From an uncultured Clostridia bacterium (GTDB lineage: Bacteria; Bacillota; Clostridia; Christensenellales; UBA1242), in NCBI GenBank assembly GCA_944362545.1, contig CALVTJ010000006.1:1-64000 (forward strand): 64,000 bases of DNA. Direction: 5' to 3'. Positions 37,353-45,986 of the stretch are shown here, piece after piece. Every line of letters starts with the position of its first letter. The first letter of the stretch is position 1. Both the position numbers and the translations under genes were made by a program. The notes beneath the pieces were generated by a model. That model saw only the letters and a program-made list of their open reading frames with translations, was not told the DNA's origin and did not search any database.

Positions 37353-37802
37353 TTATTTATTTTTTAAAAATGGCAAAAGGCGGTCAATGTTTTTGCGTTC
37401 AAATTCATAGAGTTTGTCTATGATTTCATCAAGTTCGCTGGAGATGTTTTTGTGGTCATCTTTGTCTTTAATGCAGGTGATGATGCCCATAAATGTGCCA
37501 ATGAGCACCATTTCTGCAATGTTTCTTGCACTCTTGTCTGTCATTGTGCTGACATTTATGCTTGTCCACAGTCTTGCTTTTTCTACCCAATTGTTGTCCT
37601 TCAACCCTTCAATTTTTTCACCCTTTGCAAAATTTTCACATTCTTTTGCAAGACAGTTATATTCATCCTGTTCGTTTGAAAGTTCGGTTTTCAATTTTTC
37701 ATCATCTGTTTTGTCAATTATATCTTCAATAGATTGAATCGCCGTGCGTGTGTTTTGATAGATGGCGTTTAGATATTTTGTGACTTCTTCTTGTTTTGTC
37801 AT
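37353..37802 (-). CDS. Hypothetical helical protein
   Basis: A 149-residue, mostly helical, charged protein (EEVTKYLNAIYQNTRTAIQSIEDII at the N-terminus) with one weakly hydrophobic stretch (NIAEMVLIGTFMGIITCI) in the middle. No family recognised; the pattern suggests a four-helix bundle. ATG at 37802 follows AAGGAG; the 13-codon extension to 37841 is rejected. It is divergent from the nucleotide cyclase gene, with only 110 bp between starts, so the two may share control. Confidence 0.7.
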   Translation of the reverse strand: MTKQEEVTKYLNAIYQNTRTAIQSIEDIIDKTDDEKLKTELSNEQDEYNCLAKECENFAKGEKIEGLKDNNWVEKARLWTSINVSTMTDKSARNIAEMVLIGTFMGIITCIKDKDDHKNISSELDEIIDKLYEFERKNIDRLLPFLKNK

Positions 37803-37912
37803 GTTTTTCTCCTTTCTTTTATCATTTGCAATTATTGACAAAATATGACAACCTTTGCATGAAAATTTTTCTTTTTGTGCATGAAATATTTTTTCTTTCT
37901 CAAACTAACAGC

Positions 37913-39325
37913 ATGAAAACTTCAACTAAAATTTTGATTGTAATAACAATTCTTCTGTTTGTGCCAAACATCTTTTTGACAAAGTATCTCTTGCAGGCAA
38001 TTGTGCCAACTGGCAGTGGCTTTGAGTTGAACTTTACGCCACTTGCATGGGTGGCACTGGTCTTTCAAATTTTGTTTAATATCTTTTTTGCAATTTTATT
38101 TTTTAGATTTTTGAAAACTCAAAGATTGTCAAATGTGATTTTCTTTTCTCTTATTCCATTGACATTGGTGTATGGCATTTTTATGGTGTATATTGTAGAT
38201 ATTAAAAATCAAACAGGGCTTATGGCTGAATCTGTCAAGGCTACTTTAAACATCACTGCTCAGGAAAATTCTTACAACAATCTTCTTTGGGCGGGGCTTG
38301 CTACGCTTGTCTATTTGATAGCGGTGTTTGTGATTGTGCTTTTCGCTTGCAGACCACTTTCAAAAGTGGAGGCTTATGCACAAAAACTTGGTGATGGAAG
38401 AACGAAAAATGATACAATCAAGGTTGGAGGAGGCAAGCAGTTTAAAGAGATTGAAAACTCGCTTAACAAAATCAATTTTAATTACAAAGAAAAGATGGGC
38501 AATGTCAAAAAAATTGATTTGGCTATGCAGAAAAATGTGCAAAAGCAACTTTTTAAGTTGCTTGGTGCAGATGGAATGAAACAATTGGAACAAGGCAAAA
38601 AAGTTCAAAAAAGTGCCACAATCTTGTTTTGTGATTTAAAAAGTTCGGTGGATATTTCAAAAAGTTTGACTTTGGAAGAAAATTTCAATTATGTAAACTC
38701 TTACATGAAGATTGTCTCTCCACTTGTGAAAAGATATGAGGGGATTGTTGATAAATATTTGGGTGATGGAATTTTGGCGGTCTTTGCAAAATCTCAAAAT
38801 GCCATTGAATGTGCACATAGCATTTTGAGCGAGATTGGTTTGAAAAACAAGTCACAGAAAAATCTTCCTGACATAGAGGCAAAAATTGCAATTTTTTCAG
38901 ATGATGTGGTGTTTGGAGTGGTGGGAGAGGGTGACAGAAAAACGCCAACTATCACCTCGGATGTTGTTTCAATCTCCACAAAAATTGAAGAAATAAATTC
39001 TTATATTGGCACAAAAATTTTGATTTCACAACGGACTTTGAATGAACTTCCACAGGGGTTTGATTTCACTTATCGCTACACCGGTTCTCTCACTTTGGAG
39101 GATGGCAAAGAAATTGGTCTTTTTGAGAGTTTGGATTGCTATGGCTCCACAATGAAAAATAAGTTGAAAAAATATAAAAACAAGTTTGAGTCCGCAGTTA
39201 GGGCTTATACTGAAAAAGATTACAAAAATGCCAAAACACTTTTTGCGGAGATTTTGAAAGTTTTGCCGGATGATAAACCATCTTTTGTTTACTTCAACAA
39301 GGCATCGGAGAAAATTGAAAAATAA
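37913..39325 (+). CDS. Membrane-bound class III nucleotide cyclase homologue
   Basis: A 470-residue protein: two membrane helices (about residues 6-27 and 130-150, with extra hydrophobic stretches at 45-95), a HAMP-like linker (RPLSKVEAYAQKLGDG), then a class III cyclase domain. The metal-binding Asp residues are present in LFCDLKSS and YLGDGILAVF. The transition-state Asn and Arg of the usual VNxAxR motif are replaced by Ser and Lys (VVSISTK), and the DYTVIGD-like loop reads TPTITSD. It may therefore be weak, use another substrate or have become a sensor. The C-terminus has a TPR-like segment (FESAVRAYTEKDYKNAKTLF). Confidence 0.8.
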   Translation: MKTSTKILIVITILLFVPNIFLTKYLLQAIVPTGSGFELNFTPLAWVALVFQILFNIFFAILFFRFLKTQRLSNVIFFSLIPLTLVYGIFMVYIVDIKNQTGLMAESVKATLNITAQENSYNNLLWAGLATLVYLIAVFVIVLFACRPLSKVEAYAQKLGDGRTKNDTIKVGGGKQFKEIENSLNKINFNYKEKMGNVKKIDLAMQKNVQKQLFKLLGADGMKQLEQGKKVQKSATILFCDLKSSVDISKSLTLEENFNYVNSYMKIVSPLVKRYEGIVDKYLGDGILAVFAKSQNAIECAHSILSEIGLKNKSQKNLPDIEAKIAIFSDDVVFGVVGEGDRKTPTITSDVVSISTKIEEINSYIGTKILISQRTLNELPQGFDFTYRYTGSLTLEDGKEIGLFESLDCYGSTMKNKLKKYKNKFESAVRAYTEKDYKNAKTLFAEILKVLPDDKPSFVYFNKASEKIEK

Positions 39326-39381
39326 TTTTTTGAATATCGATTTTGTCGTTGACTTTGGGTTTGTTTTGAATGTTGTTATGC

Positions 39382-39410
39382 TTGACAATAGGCAGGAAAA
39401 AATATAAAAT
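39382..39410 (+). promoter_or_regulatory. Near-leaderless promoter of the zinc-ribbon/TM2 gene
   Basis: TTGACA (39382-39387), 17-bp spacer, TAAAAT (39405-39410), then eight bases to ATG at 39419. No ribosome-binding site lies in that gap. Confidence 0.7.
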
Positions 39411-39418
39411 ATCAGCAT

Positions 39419-40980
<1,562 letters not shown>

Positions 40981-41068
40981 TTGCAGGCAAAAATGCTTGC
41001 ATTCTTTTTTCTATTGTGGTAATATAATTTCGCACTATAAAAATTTGATATTGTTGATGGGATAATCT

Positions 41069-41269
41069 TGTGCAAGTGCACCTTAAACCATACTTATGTT
41101 TAAGGTCAAAACAACTGAATATAAAAATCCTATTAAACCAATTATGCAGAGGTGTCCGAGTGCGCGAGAAAAACTGCGAATGTTGCTCATTTTTGCCCTG
41201 TGGTCAAAAAATATCGCCTTTATTCTTGTTTTTCTCTTGTCCCACAAAAAATATTTTTTGCGGGAACCC
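41069..41269 (+). repeat. Tandem repeat copy 1 with truncated tRNA-Ser
   Basis: A 201-bp unit. It opens with GTGCAAGTGCACCTTAAACC, continues to GCAGAGGTGTCCGAGTG (41146-41162; the first 17 bases of tRNA-Ser), then a degenerate stretch containing GCGAGAAA, and ends with a near-perfect A/T hairpin (CCCACAAAAAAT/ATTTTTTGCGGG). TGCACCTTAAACCA (41077-41090) is the exact reverse complement of the tRNA-Ser D arm. Confidence 0.95.
41146..41178 (+). pseudogene. Truncated tRNA-Ser copy 1
   Basis: Seventeen bases identical to the 5' end of the intact tRNA-Ser, then a jump to a variable-arm-like GCGAGAAA. The rest of the D arm, the anticodon arm and the 3' half are missing, as if a deletion had joined two points in the tRNA. 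It cannot give a functional tRNA. Confidence 0.75.
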
Positions 41270-41469
41270 TGTGCAAGTGCACCTTAAACCACACTTATGT
41301 TTAAGGTCAAAACAACTGAATATAAAATCCTATTAAACCAATTATGCAGAGGTGTCCGAGTGCGCGAGAAAAACTGCGAATGTTGCTCATTTTTGCCCTG
41401 TGGTCAAAAAATATCGCCTTTATTCTTGTTTTTCTCTTGTCCCACAAAAAATATTTTTTGCGGGAACCC
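41270..41469 (+). repeat. Tandem repeat copy 2 with truncated tRNA-Ser
   Basis: A 200-bp unit differing from copy 1 by CATACTT to CACACTT and one missing A before the tRNA fragment. The truncated tRNA-Ser begins at 41346. The D-arm complement TGCACCTTAAACCAC is at 41278-41292. Confidence 0.95.
41346..41378 (+). pseudogene. Truncated tRNA-Ser copy 2
   Basis: Same structure as copy 1: 17 bases of the tRNA-Ser 5' end followed by the same degenerate junction. The identity between copies implies recent duplication of an already broken gene. Confidence 0.75.
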
Positions 41470-41546
41470 TGTGCAAGTGCACCTTAAACCACACTTATGT
41501 TTAAGGCCAAAACAACTGAATATAAAAATCCTATTAAACCAATTAT
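41470..41546 (+). repeat. Tandem repeat copy 3 (leader part), joined to intact tRNA-Ser
   Basis: The first 77 bases of the unit again, with one base change (AAGGTC to AAGGCC), ending at the first base of the intact tRNA. ACCTTAAAC and GTTTAAGG can pair within the leader; TGCACCTTAAACCAC (41478-41492) can pair with the D arm of the tRNA at 41561-41575. Confidence 0.9.
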
Positions 41547-41636
41547 GCAGAGGTGTCCGAGTGGTTTAAGGTGCAGCCCTGGAAAGGCTGTGTGCGAGAA
41601 ATCGCACCAAGAGTTCGAATCTCTTCCTCTGCGCCA
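41547..41636 (+). tRNA. tRNA-Ser (anticodon GGA)
   Basis: Acceptor GCAGAGG pairs with CCTCTGC, discriminator G and encoded CCA. The anticodon stem CAGCC/GGCTG holds CTGGAAA with GGA, reading UCC/UCU. The long variable arm (GTGCGAGAAATCGCAC) is typical of class II tRNA-Ser. Confidence 0.95.
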
Positions 41637-41710
41637 AATCTGTAAGCAAATGTTCAAAAATTGAGTTATGTATGCCCGTTTTTTGAACATTTTTGTTTTT
41701 AGGAGTGATT

Positions 41711-42241
41711 ATGTTTAAAATAAAAATTATTGATAAAAAACACAAAAATGATATCAACATTCCAAATGAACCATTTGCTTTGACTGGGAAAATGCTTCCG
41801 TGTTATGTTGATGACAAATGGAGTTTTGATGTTGTGAAATTTGATGACAGAAATGTCAAAGAAATGTGCTTTCCAGATGAGAATTATGACTTTGATGAGA
41901 TGAAACAAAATTCTGTTTTCATCGGTGCATACAAAGAAGAAAAGTGTGTTGGACTTGCCATTTTGCAGGATGCACCTTTCAAGTTTATGTATCTTTATGA
42001 CCTTAAAGTTTCAAAAGATTATCGCCATCAAGGAGTGGCAAAATTGCTTCTTGAAAAGGCTAAGGAAGTTTGCAAGCAAAAAGGATACAATGGCATTTAC
42101 ACACAGGGACAGGACAACAATCTTTCTGCGTGTTTATTTTATATAAAATTTGGTTTTCACATCGGTGGGTTTGATACTGATGTTTACAAGGGCACAAAAC
42201 AAGAAGGAAAGGCAGATATAATTTTTTATCTTGATTGCTAA
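41711..42241 (+). CDS. GNAT acetyltransferase, streptothricin-acetyltransferase (SatA)-like
   Basis: A 176-residue N-acetyltransferase. The acetyl-CoA site is DYRHQGVAKLLLEKA (the R/Q-x-x-G-x-A/G motif). The C-terminal half, TQGQDNNLSACLFYIKFGFHIGGFDTDVYKG, closely fits the SatA/Sat4 group that acetylates streptothricin-type antibiotics, but many chromosomal members have no known substrate. TAGGAG precedes ATG at 41711. It sits right after tRNA-Ser and the repeats. Confidence 0.8.
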   Translation: MFKIKIIDKKHKNDINIPNEPFALTGKMLPCYVDDKWSFDVVKFDDRNVKEMCFPDENYDFDEMKQNSVFIGAYKEEKCVGLAILQDAPFKFMYLYDLKVSKDYRHQGVAKLLLEKAKEVCKQKGYNGIYTQGQDNNLSACLFYIKFGFHIGGFDTDVYKGTKQEGKADIIFYLDC

Positions 42242-42274
42242 ATGTTGTAAAAAATTGTAATTTGTGCTTTTTCT

Positions 42275-42303
42275 TTGTTATTTGTCACAAAATGTGCTAC
42301 CAT
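42275..42303 (+). promoter_or_regulatory. Leaderless promoter of the GH16 gene
   Basis: TTGTTA (42275-42280), a 17-bp spacer and an extended -10 (TGC-TACCAT, TACCAT 42298-42303), then six bases to ATG at 42310. No ribosome-binding site is possible in the gap. Confidence 0.65.
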
Positions 42304-42309
42304 ATCTCT

Positions 42310-43221
42310 ATGAAAAATATACGTGATAAGAAAAACACCTTGCTTGTTATTTTAAGTTTTGTCTTTGCAGTTTTACTGTTTTTGATAGGTGCATTTTGCA
42401 TTGTGAGTTTTCCATTACCGGATGAAATAAATGATAAACTAATCTCTGATGATATTACAATTGCGCAGATAAAAGAGAGTTATCACGAATCTTTCAGTGA
42501 TGAATTTGATGGTGACTCTTTGAATACAAGTTATTGGAATTTTGAGGGTAGCAAGGTTAACAGAAATGATGAATTGCAGAGCTATGCTGACAGCATGGCA
42601 GATGAAAATGTTGAGATTGAAAATGGAGTGCTAAATATCATTGCTAAAAAAGAAAAGCGCAATGGTAAGGAATACACTTCTGCAAGTTTGACAACACAGG
42701 GCAAGGTCGCTTTTCGCTATGGCATTTTTGAGATGAGAGCAAAACTGCCACAAGGAGTTGGATTGTGGCCGGCATTTTGGCTTATGGGACAAACGGATGT
42801 CTTTAACATCCAAATGTGGCCGGTGACAGGTGAAATTGACATAATGGAGTCAATTTGTGGAAGAGATGATGAGAAAACCGTTTACAGCACCATTCACTAT
42901 GGCGGTAATTTGGTGGAAGGTTCAAAATATCGCCAGAATGGAGAATATTCTTTGACTGCAACGAGATTTTGTGATGATTTTCACACATTTGGTGTGGTGT
43001 TGACAGACAGGCAGATGTTGTTTTATGTGGATGATGTTATTCACACTCGAATGGACATTTCCAGTGAACTTTGTGACACATTTAGAAGATATGACAAGTA
43101 TATTTTGATAAATTTGGCTATTGGCGGAGAATGGGCTGGTGCACCAAATGATGAAACGGTGTTCCCAAATACTTATTCTATTGATTATGTAAAAATCTAC
43201 CAACCAAACACTTCAGTTTAA
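42310..43221 (+). CDS. Membrane-anchored GH16 family glycoside hydrolase
   Basis: A 303-residue endoglucanase-like enzyme. An N-terminal membrane anchor (about residues 10-34) is followed by a GH16 jelly-roll domain with SDEFDGDSLNTSYWN, YGIFEMRAKLPQGVGLWPAFWLM and the catalytic GEIDIMES (two catalytic Glu), ending IDYVKIYQP. The likely substrates are beta-1,3 or mixed beta-1,3/1,4 glucans; the exact one is unknown. It acts outside the cell while tethered. Confidence 0.9.
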   Translation: MKNIRDKKNTLLVILSFVFAVLLFLIGAFCIVSFPLPDEINDKLISDDITIAQIKESYHESFSDEFDGDSLNTSYWNFEGSKVNRNDELQSYADSMADENVEIENGVLNIIAKKEKRNGKEYTSASLTTQGKVAFRYGIFEMRAKLPQGVGLWPAFWLMGQTDVFNIQMWPVTGEIDIMESICGRDDEKTVYSTIHYGGNLVEGSKYRQNGEYSLTATRFCDDFHTFGVVLTDRQMLFYVDDVIHTRMDISSELCDTFRRYDKYILINLAIGGEWAGAPNDETVFPNTYSIDYVKIYQPNTSV

Positions 43222-43237
43222 GTAAAAAGGAGAAGTT

Positions 43238-43498
43238 ATGATTCATTCTTTGGCGGGAGGAGTCATCCGCGAGAAAAAATATTTTGATTTCGCAAAGGTT
43301 CGCTTTGAAACGGGCGAAGTTTATTGGTATATTTCCCCCTTTGAAAATTTGAAAGCAGGTGACACAGTCCTTGTGCCTGTCGGAAGAGAAAATGAGCCAA
43401 CTGTTGCCTATGTTTTGCGCATTGACAAGCACGTGTCCGAACAGGTTTCGCCAATTCCTGCAAAGCGTGCAAAGAAGATTTTGCAGATTTTGAAATGA
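43238..43498 (+). CDS. Small protein resembling the PriA N-terminal DNA-binding domain
   Basis: An 86-residue, probably all-beta protein. AKVRFETGEVYWYISPFENLKAGDTVLVPVG has the look of the N-terminal 3'-end-binding domain of PriA (VxxFxxxxYWYxxPxxLxxGxxVxVPxG), and the C-terminus is basic. Such stand-alone versions occur in Clostridia, with no known role. AAAAGGAG precedes the ATG. It starts 16 bp after the GH16 gene. Confidence 0.65.
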   Translation: MIHSLAGGVIREKKYFDFAKVRFETGEVYWYISPFENLKAGDTVLVPVGRENEPTVAYVLRIDKHVSEQVSPIPAKRAKKILQILK

Positions 43499-43505
43499 AG
43501 ACGAC

Positions 43506-43541
43506 TAAAAAACAACCCGCAGATTTGGAGTTGTTTTTTTA
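43506..43541. terminator. Bidirectional terminator
   Basis: AAAAAACAAC and GTTGTTTTTT pair between the convergent 86-residue gene and the DNA glycosylase gene. Confidence 0.75.
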
Positions 43542-44042
43542 TCTTTGCATTGAAATTTGATAATCTGTCTGTTTTGATGTCAAGGCATTCTTCCATTGCT
43601 CAAAATCAAATCGTGGGTTTGCCGAACTTGTCGAGGGCATACACAAAACGGGCAAATCTGTTTGACAAATTTTTTGAAAAAGGTTGTATGCGGTCTTTCC
43701 ATTGCATAAAATTTTCTCAACTTTGGTGTTTGGTGGGAGCAAAAAAGAGAAATTTGCTGTTTCAATATGTGATTTTTCAAGTGCAAGGTCCGCCGAACCT
43801 TCTAGGTCACTCTTTTGCACAACATCCCACAGAGCAATGTGATGTTTTTTAAGAAAAACAATTTTTTCTTCTTTTGTCTGTCCAATTTTTTCATTAAAAA
43901 TCTTTTCAAGCATTGTCCAAAAGCGGTTGAGTTTGTGACCGTAATAAAAACCAACTTTTCTGCTTTTTACGCTTGGAAAACTGCCCAAAATCAAAATTTT
44001 GGAATTTTTGTCAAAGACAGGTGGAAAACCCAGATGTTTCAT
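43539..44042 (-). CDS. Hypoxanthine-DNA glycosylase (UDG family 6)
   Basis: A 167-residue DNA repair enzyme that removes deaminated adenine (hypoxanthine). GSFPSVKSRKVGFYYGHKLNRFW (active-site and base pocket) and CMPSTSSANPRF (DNA intercalation loop) match the family-6 pattern; other UDG families have different motif-I sequences. It is the second gene of a unit, overlapping the nucleoside hydrolase by ATGA. Confidence 0.88.
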   Translation of the reverse strand: MKHLGFPPVFDKNSKILILGSFPSVKSRKVGFYYGHKLNRFWTMLEKIFNEKIGQTKEEKIVFLKKHHIALWDVVQKSDLEGSADLALEKSHIETANFSFLLPPNTKVEKILCNGKTAYNLFQKICQTDLPVLCMPSTSSANPRFDFEQWKNALTSKQTDYQISMQR

Positions 44043-45001
44043 TTTTTGTCCTTCATATTTTTGAGAAAAGTCTTGTCTGTGATTTGAATTTTTGACATCT
44101 CATTGAGTTTTTTGAACATCAGTTTGATAAACTTTTTTCTTTTAAGTCCAAGTACAACATTGAATTGTCCGTGTTTGTTAAAGTGAGCAATGGTTTTGCC
44201 GATGCTTTTTTTGGTGTCGACTTCAATGTCGGCGCGCTTTGTTTTGTAAAGGCGAGGATGTGTCAAATAATAAACAGCACAAATGTCGTTTGTAGCAATT
44301 CTGCGGTCACTGTAGCCTGGTTCCCAATAAGTTTCAAACGTCTTGACCAAAAACTTGCCGATGATGTTTGTGTTTTTGATTTTTTCAACCTGTTCTTCGG
44401 TAAAATAACCAGCATCTCTGCCAATGCTTGATGGACACATAGTGATTGGAAGTTTTGTGTCAACTGTCATCTTAAAAGCAGGGGCATCAGTGCGGATATT
44501 GAAGGAATTGTGGTTTGGGTCACTTTGAATGCCATTTGGTGCTCCGCCCATCATCAAAACATTTTTTATCAGATTGACACTGTCAGGATGTTTTTTCAAA
44601 AGGTAAGCAAAATTTGTGTGCGGCCCGAGAATAATCATTGTTATTTCTTTTGGATGTTTTTTTAGTGTTTCATAAACGGCATCTGCAGTATCCTGTGGCA
44701 AAGGTTTATGATGTGTTGTTTTTGGTGGTTTATATCCTCCAAGTCCATCTTTCCCATGCAAAAATGAGGCATCCTCGGTGTTGTTGCCAAGGCGATTTTT
44801 ATAGCCCTCAACGACAGGAATATCCTTGTTAAAGATGTCAAGCAGGTGGCACATGTTTCGAGTGGCTGTGTCAATGTTGATGTTTCCATTTGCTATGGTT
44901 ATGAGTTTTACATCAAATTGTTTGTCATTCAAAATGTAAACAAGGGCGTTTGTGTCATCAACCCCCGGGTCTGTGTCAATTATAACTTTGTATGTTTTCA
45001 T
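44039..45001 (-). CDS. Inosine-uridine-type nucleoside hydrolase (copy 1)
   Basis: A 320-residue N-ribosyl hydrolase that splits nucleosides to base plus ribose. The calcium/ribose site is DTDPGVDDTNAL (usual form has Ala after DD), with GPHTNFAYLL, NIRTDAPAF and NDICAVYYLTHP further on. AGGAG lies upstream of the ATG at 45001. It is coupled to hypoxanthine-DNA glycosylase. A paralogue lies at 60768-61745; both share the YYLTHP motif. Base preference cannot be told. Confidence 0.9.
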   Translation of the reverse strand: MKTYKVIIDTDPGVDDTNALVYILNDKQFDVKLITIANGNINIDTATRNMCHLLDIFNKDIPVVEGYKNRLGNNTEDASFLHGKDGLGGYKPPKTTHHKPLPQDTADAVYETLKKHPKEITMIILGPHTNFAYLLKKHPDSVNLIKNVLMMGGAPNGIQSDPNHNSFNIRTDAPAFKMTVDTKLPITMCPSSIGRDAGYFTEEQVEKIKNTNIIGKFLVKTFETYWEPGYSDRRIATNDICAVYYLTHPRLYKTKRADIEVDTKKSIGKTIAHFNKHGQFNVVLGLKRKKFIKLMFKKLNEMSKIQITDKTFLKNMKDKK

Positions 45002-45193
45002 TAAATTCTCCTAGAAAAAAGTTTTAGTCCAACTCCTTTAGTATAAGAATTTTTGTAAAAAATGTAAAGCAAATTTTGATTTTATAAAAAATTCTAATTT
45101 TTCTGAAATATTTTCGCTCAATTTTGGAATCAATTTGTAAAAATTTGTTTATTTGCTTTGTAATTCGAAAAAATTGTGCTATTATAATTTCAT

Positions 45194-45931
45194 ATGAAAA
45201 CAAATCGCGTAAAGGCTTATCACAAAGTTTCACCTTTTAAGGTGGTTATGACAATCATCTTTGCCATTTTGATTTTTGGTGTGTTTTTTTACAGAATTTT
45301 TGGAACATTACCTGAAGATTCTTTTTTAAAGCCAGAGTATCTGTCCTATGCATGTGTTTGTCTGTGCTTTTTGCTCTCACTTTTGTTTGTGAGAATTGAT
45401 TCAAAAAAGATTTTGATGACACTTATTTTGGCAGTTTGTGTTGTAGCGGACTACTTTTTGATTTTAAATCCATCTGAAGAAGGCAGGTTTATTGGTCTTT
45501 GCATTTTCTGTTTGGCACAACTTTTGCTTGCTATCTATACCTTGCTTTTAAACAAAGGGATTGGCTCTCGTGTTGCAAACTTGGCAATAAGAGTGGCTCT
45601 TTGCTTGGTGGCATATTATGTCTTGCCACTATATTTCACGCTTGGCACAACAGAATTTATTGCAGTGATGTATATCATAAACTTTTTGGTGTCGCTTGCA
45701 GTGCTTTTGTGGCATATCAAAACTGAATGGTTGACATTTGTTGGATTTTTGTTGTTCTTCTTGTGTGACATCGTGGTCGGGCTGACAAATGGAGGATTTG
45801 AAATTTTGCAGATGACCGGTTCGTTTGTGGACTTTTTAACAACACATGATGTATCATTTTGGCTATATATTCCTGGGTTGTTTGGGATTGCAACTTCTGC
45901 TGTTTTTTCAAAAATTAAAACAGAAGTGTGA
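45194..45931 (+). CDS. Hypothetical multi-pass membrane protein
   Basis: A 245-residue protein with seven or eight hydrophobic segments and a short basic N-terminus (MKTNRVKAYHKVS). No family recognised; the Asp in the middle (VVADYFLILNP) may be a functional site, and a lysoplasmalogenase-like (YhhN) fold is possible because those proteins carry a similar membrane Asp. TATAAT (45183-45188) lies five bases before the ATG and no ribosome-binding site is present, so the mRNA may be leaderless. Confidence 0.7.
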   Translation: MKTNRVKAYHKVSPFKVVMTIIFAILIFGVFFYRIFGTLPEDSFLKPEYLSYACVCLCFLLSLLFVRIDSKKILMTLILAVCVVADYFLILNPSEEGRFIGLCIFCLAQLLLAIYTLLLNKGIGSRVANLAIRVALCLVAYYVLPLYFTLGTTEFIAVMYIINFLVSLAVLLWHIKTEWLTFVGFLLFFLCDIVVGLTNGGFEILQMTGSFVDFLTTHDVSFWLYIPGLFGIATSAVFSKIKTEV

Positions 45932-45986
45932 TACTTGCCTGAAGCATTCAATGTTTTTTGACTTTTTAGGTTGATACGGAGTTTTT

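Noticed and set aside
41069..41546. CRISPR-like array
   Set aside because: Units are about 200 bp, nearly identical over their whole length, with no spacers and no cas genes; they are tandem duplications.
41070..41569. Two overlapping frames of about 90 codons in the 200-bp repeats, with almost identical products
   Set aside because: They exist only because the repeat is read twice, run through tRNA-Ser sequence and have no ribosome-binding site.
45932..45986. T-box riboswitch before leuS
   Set aside because: Only 55 bases separate the genes and no T-box core or specifier hairpin is visible.
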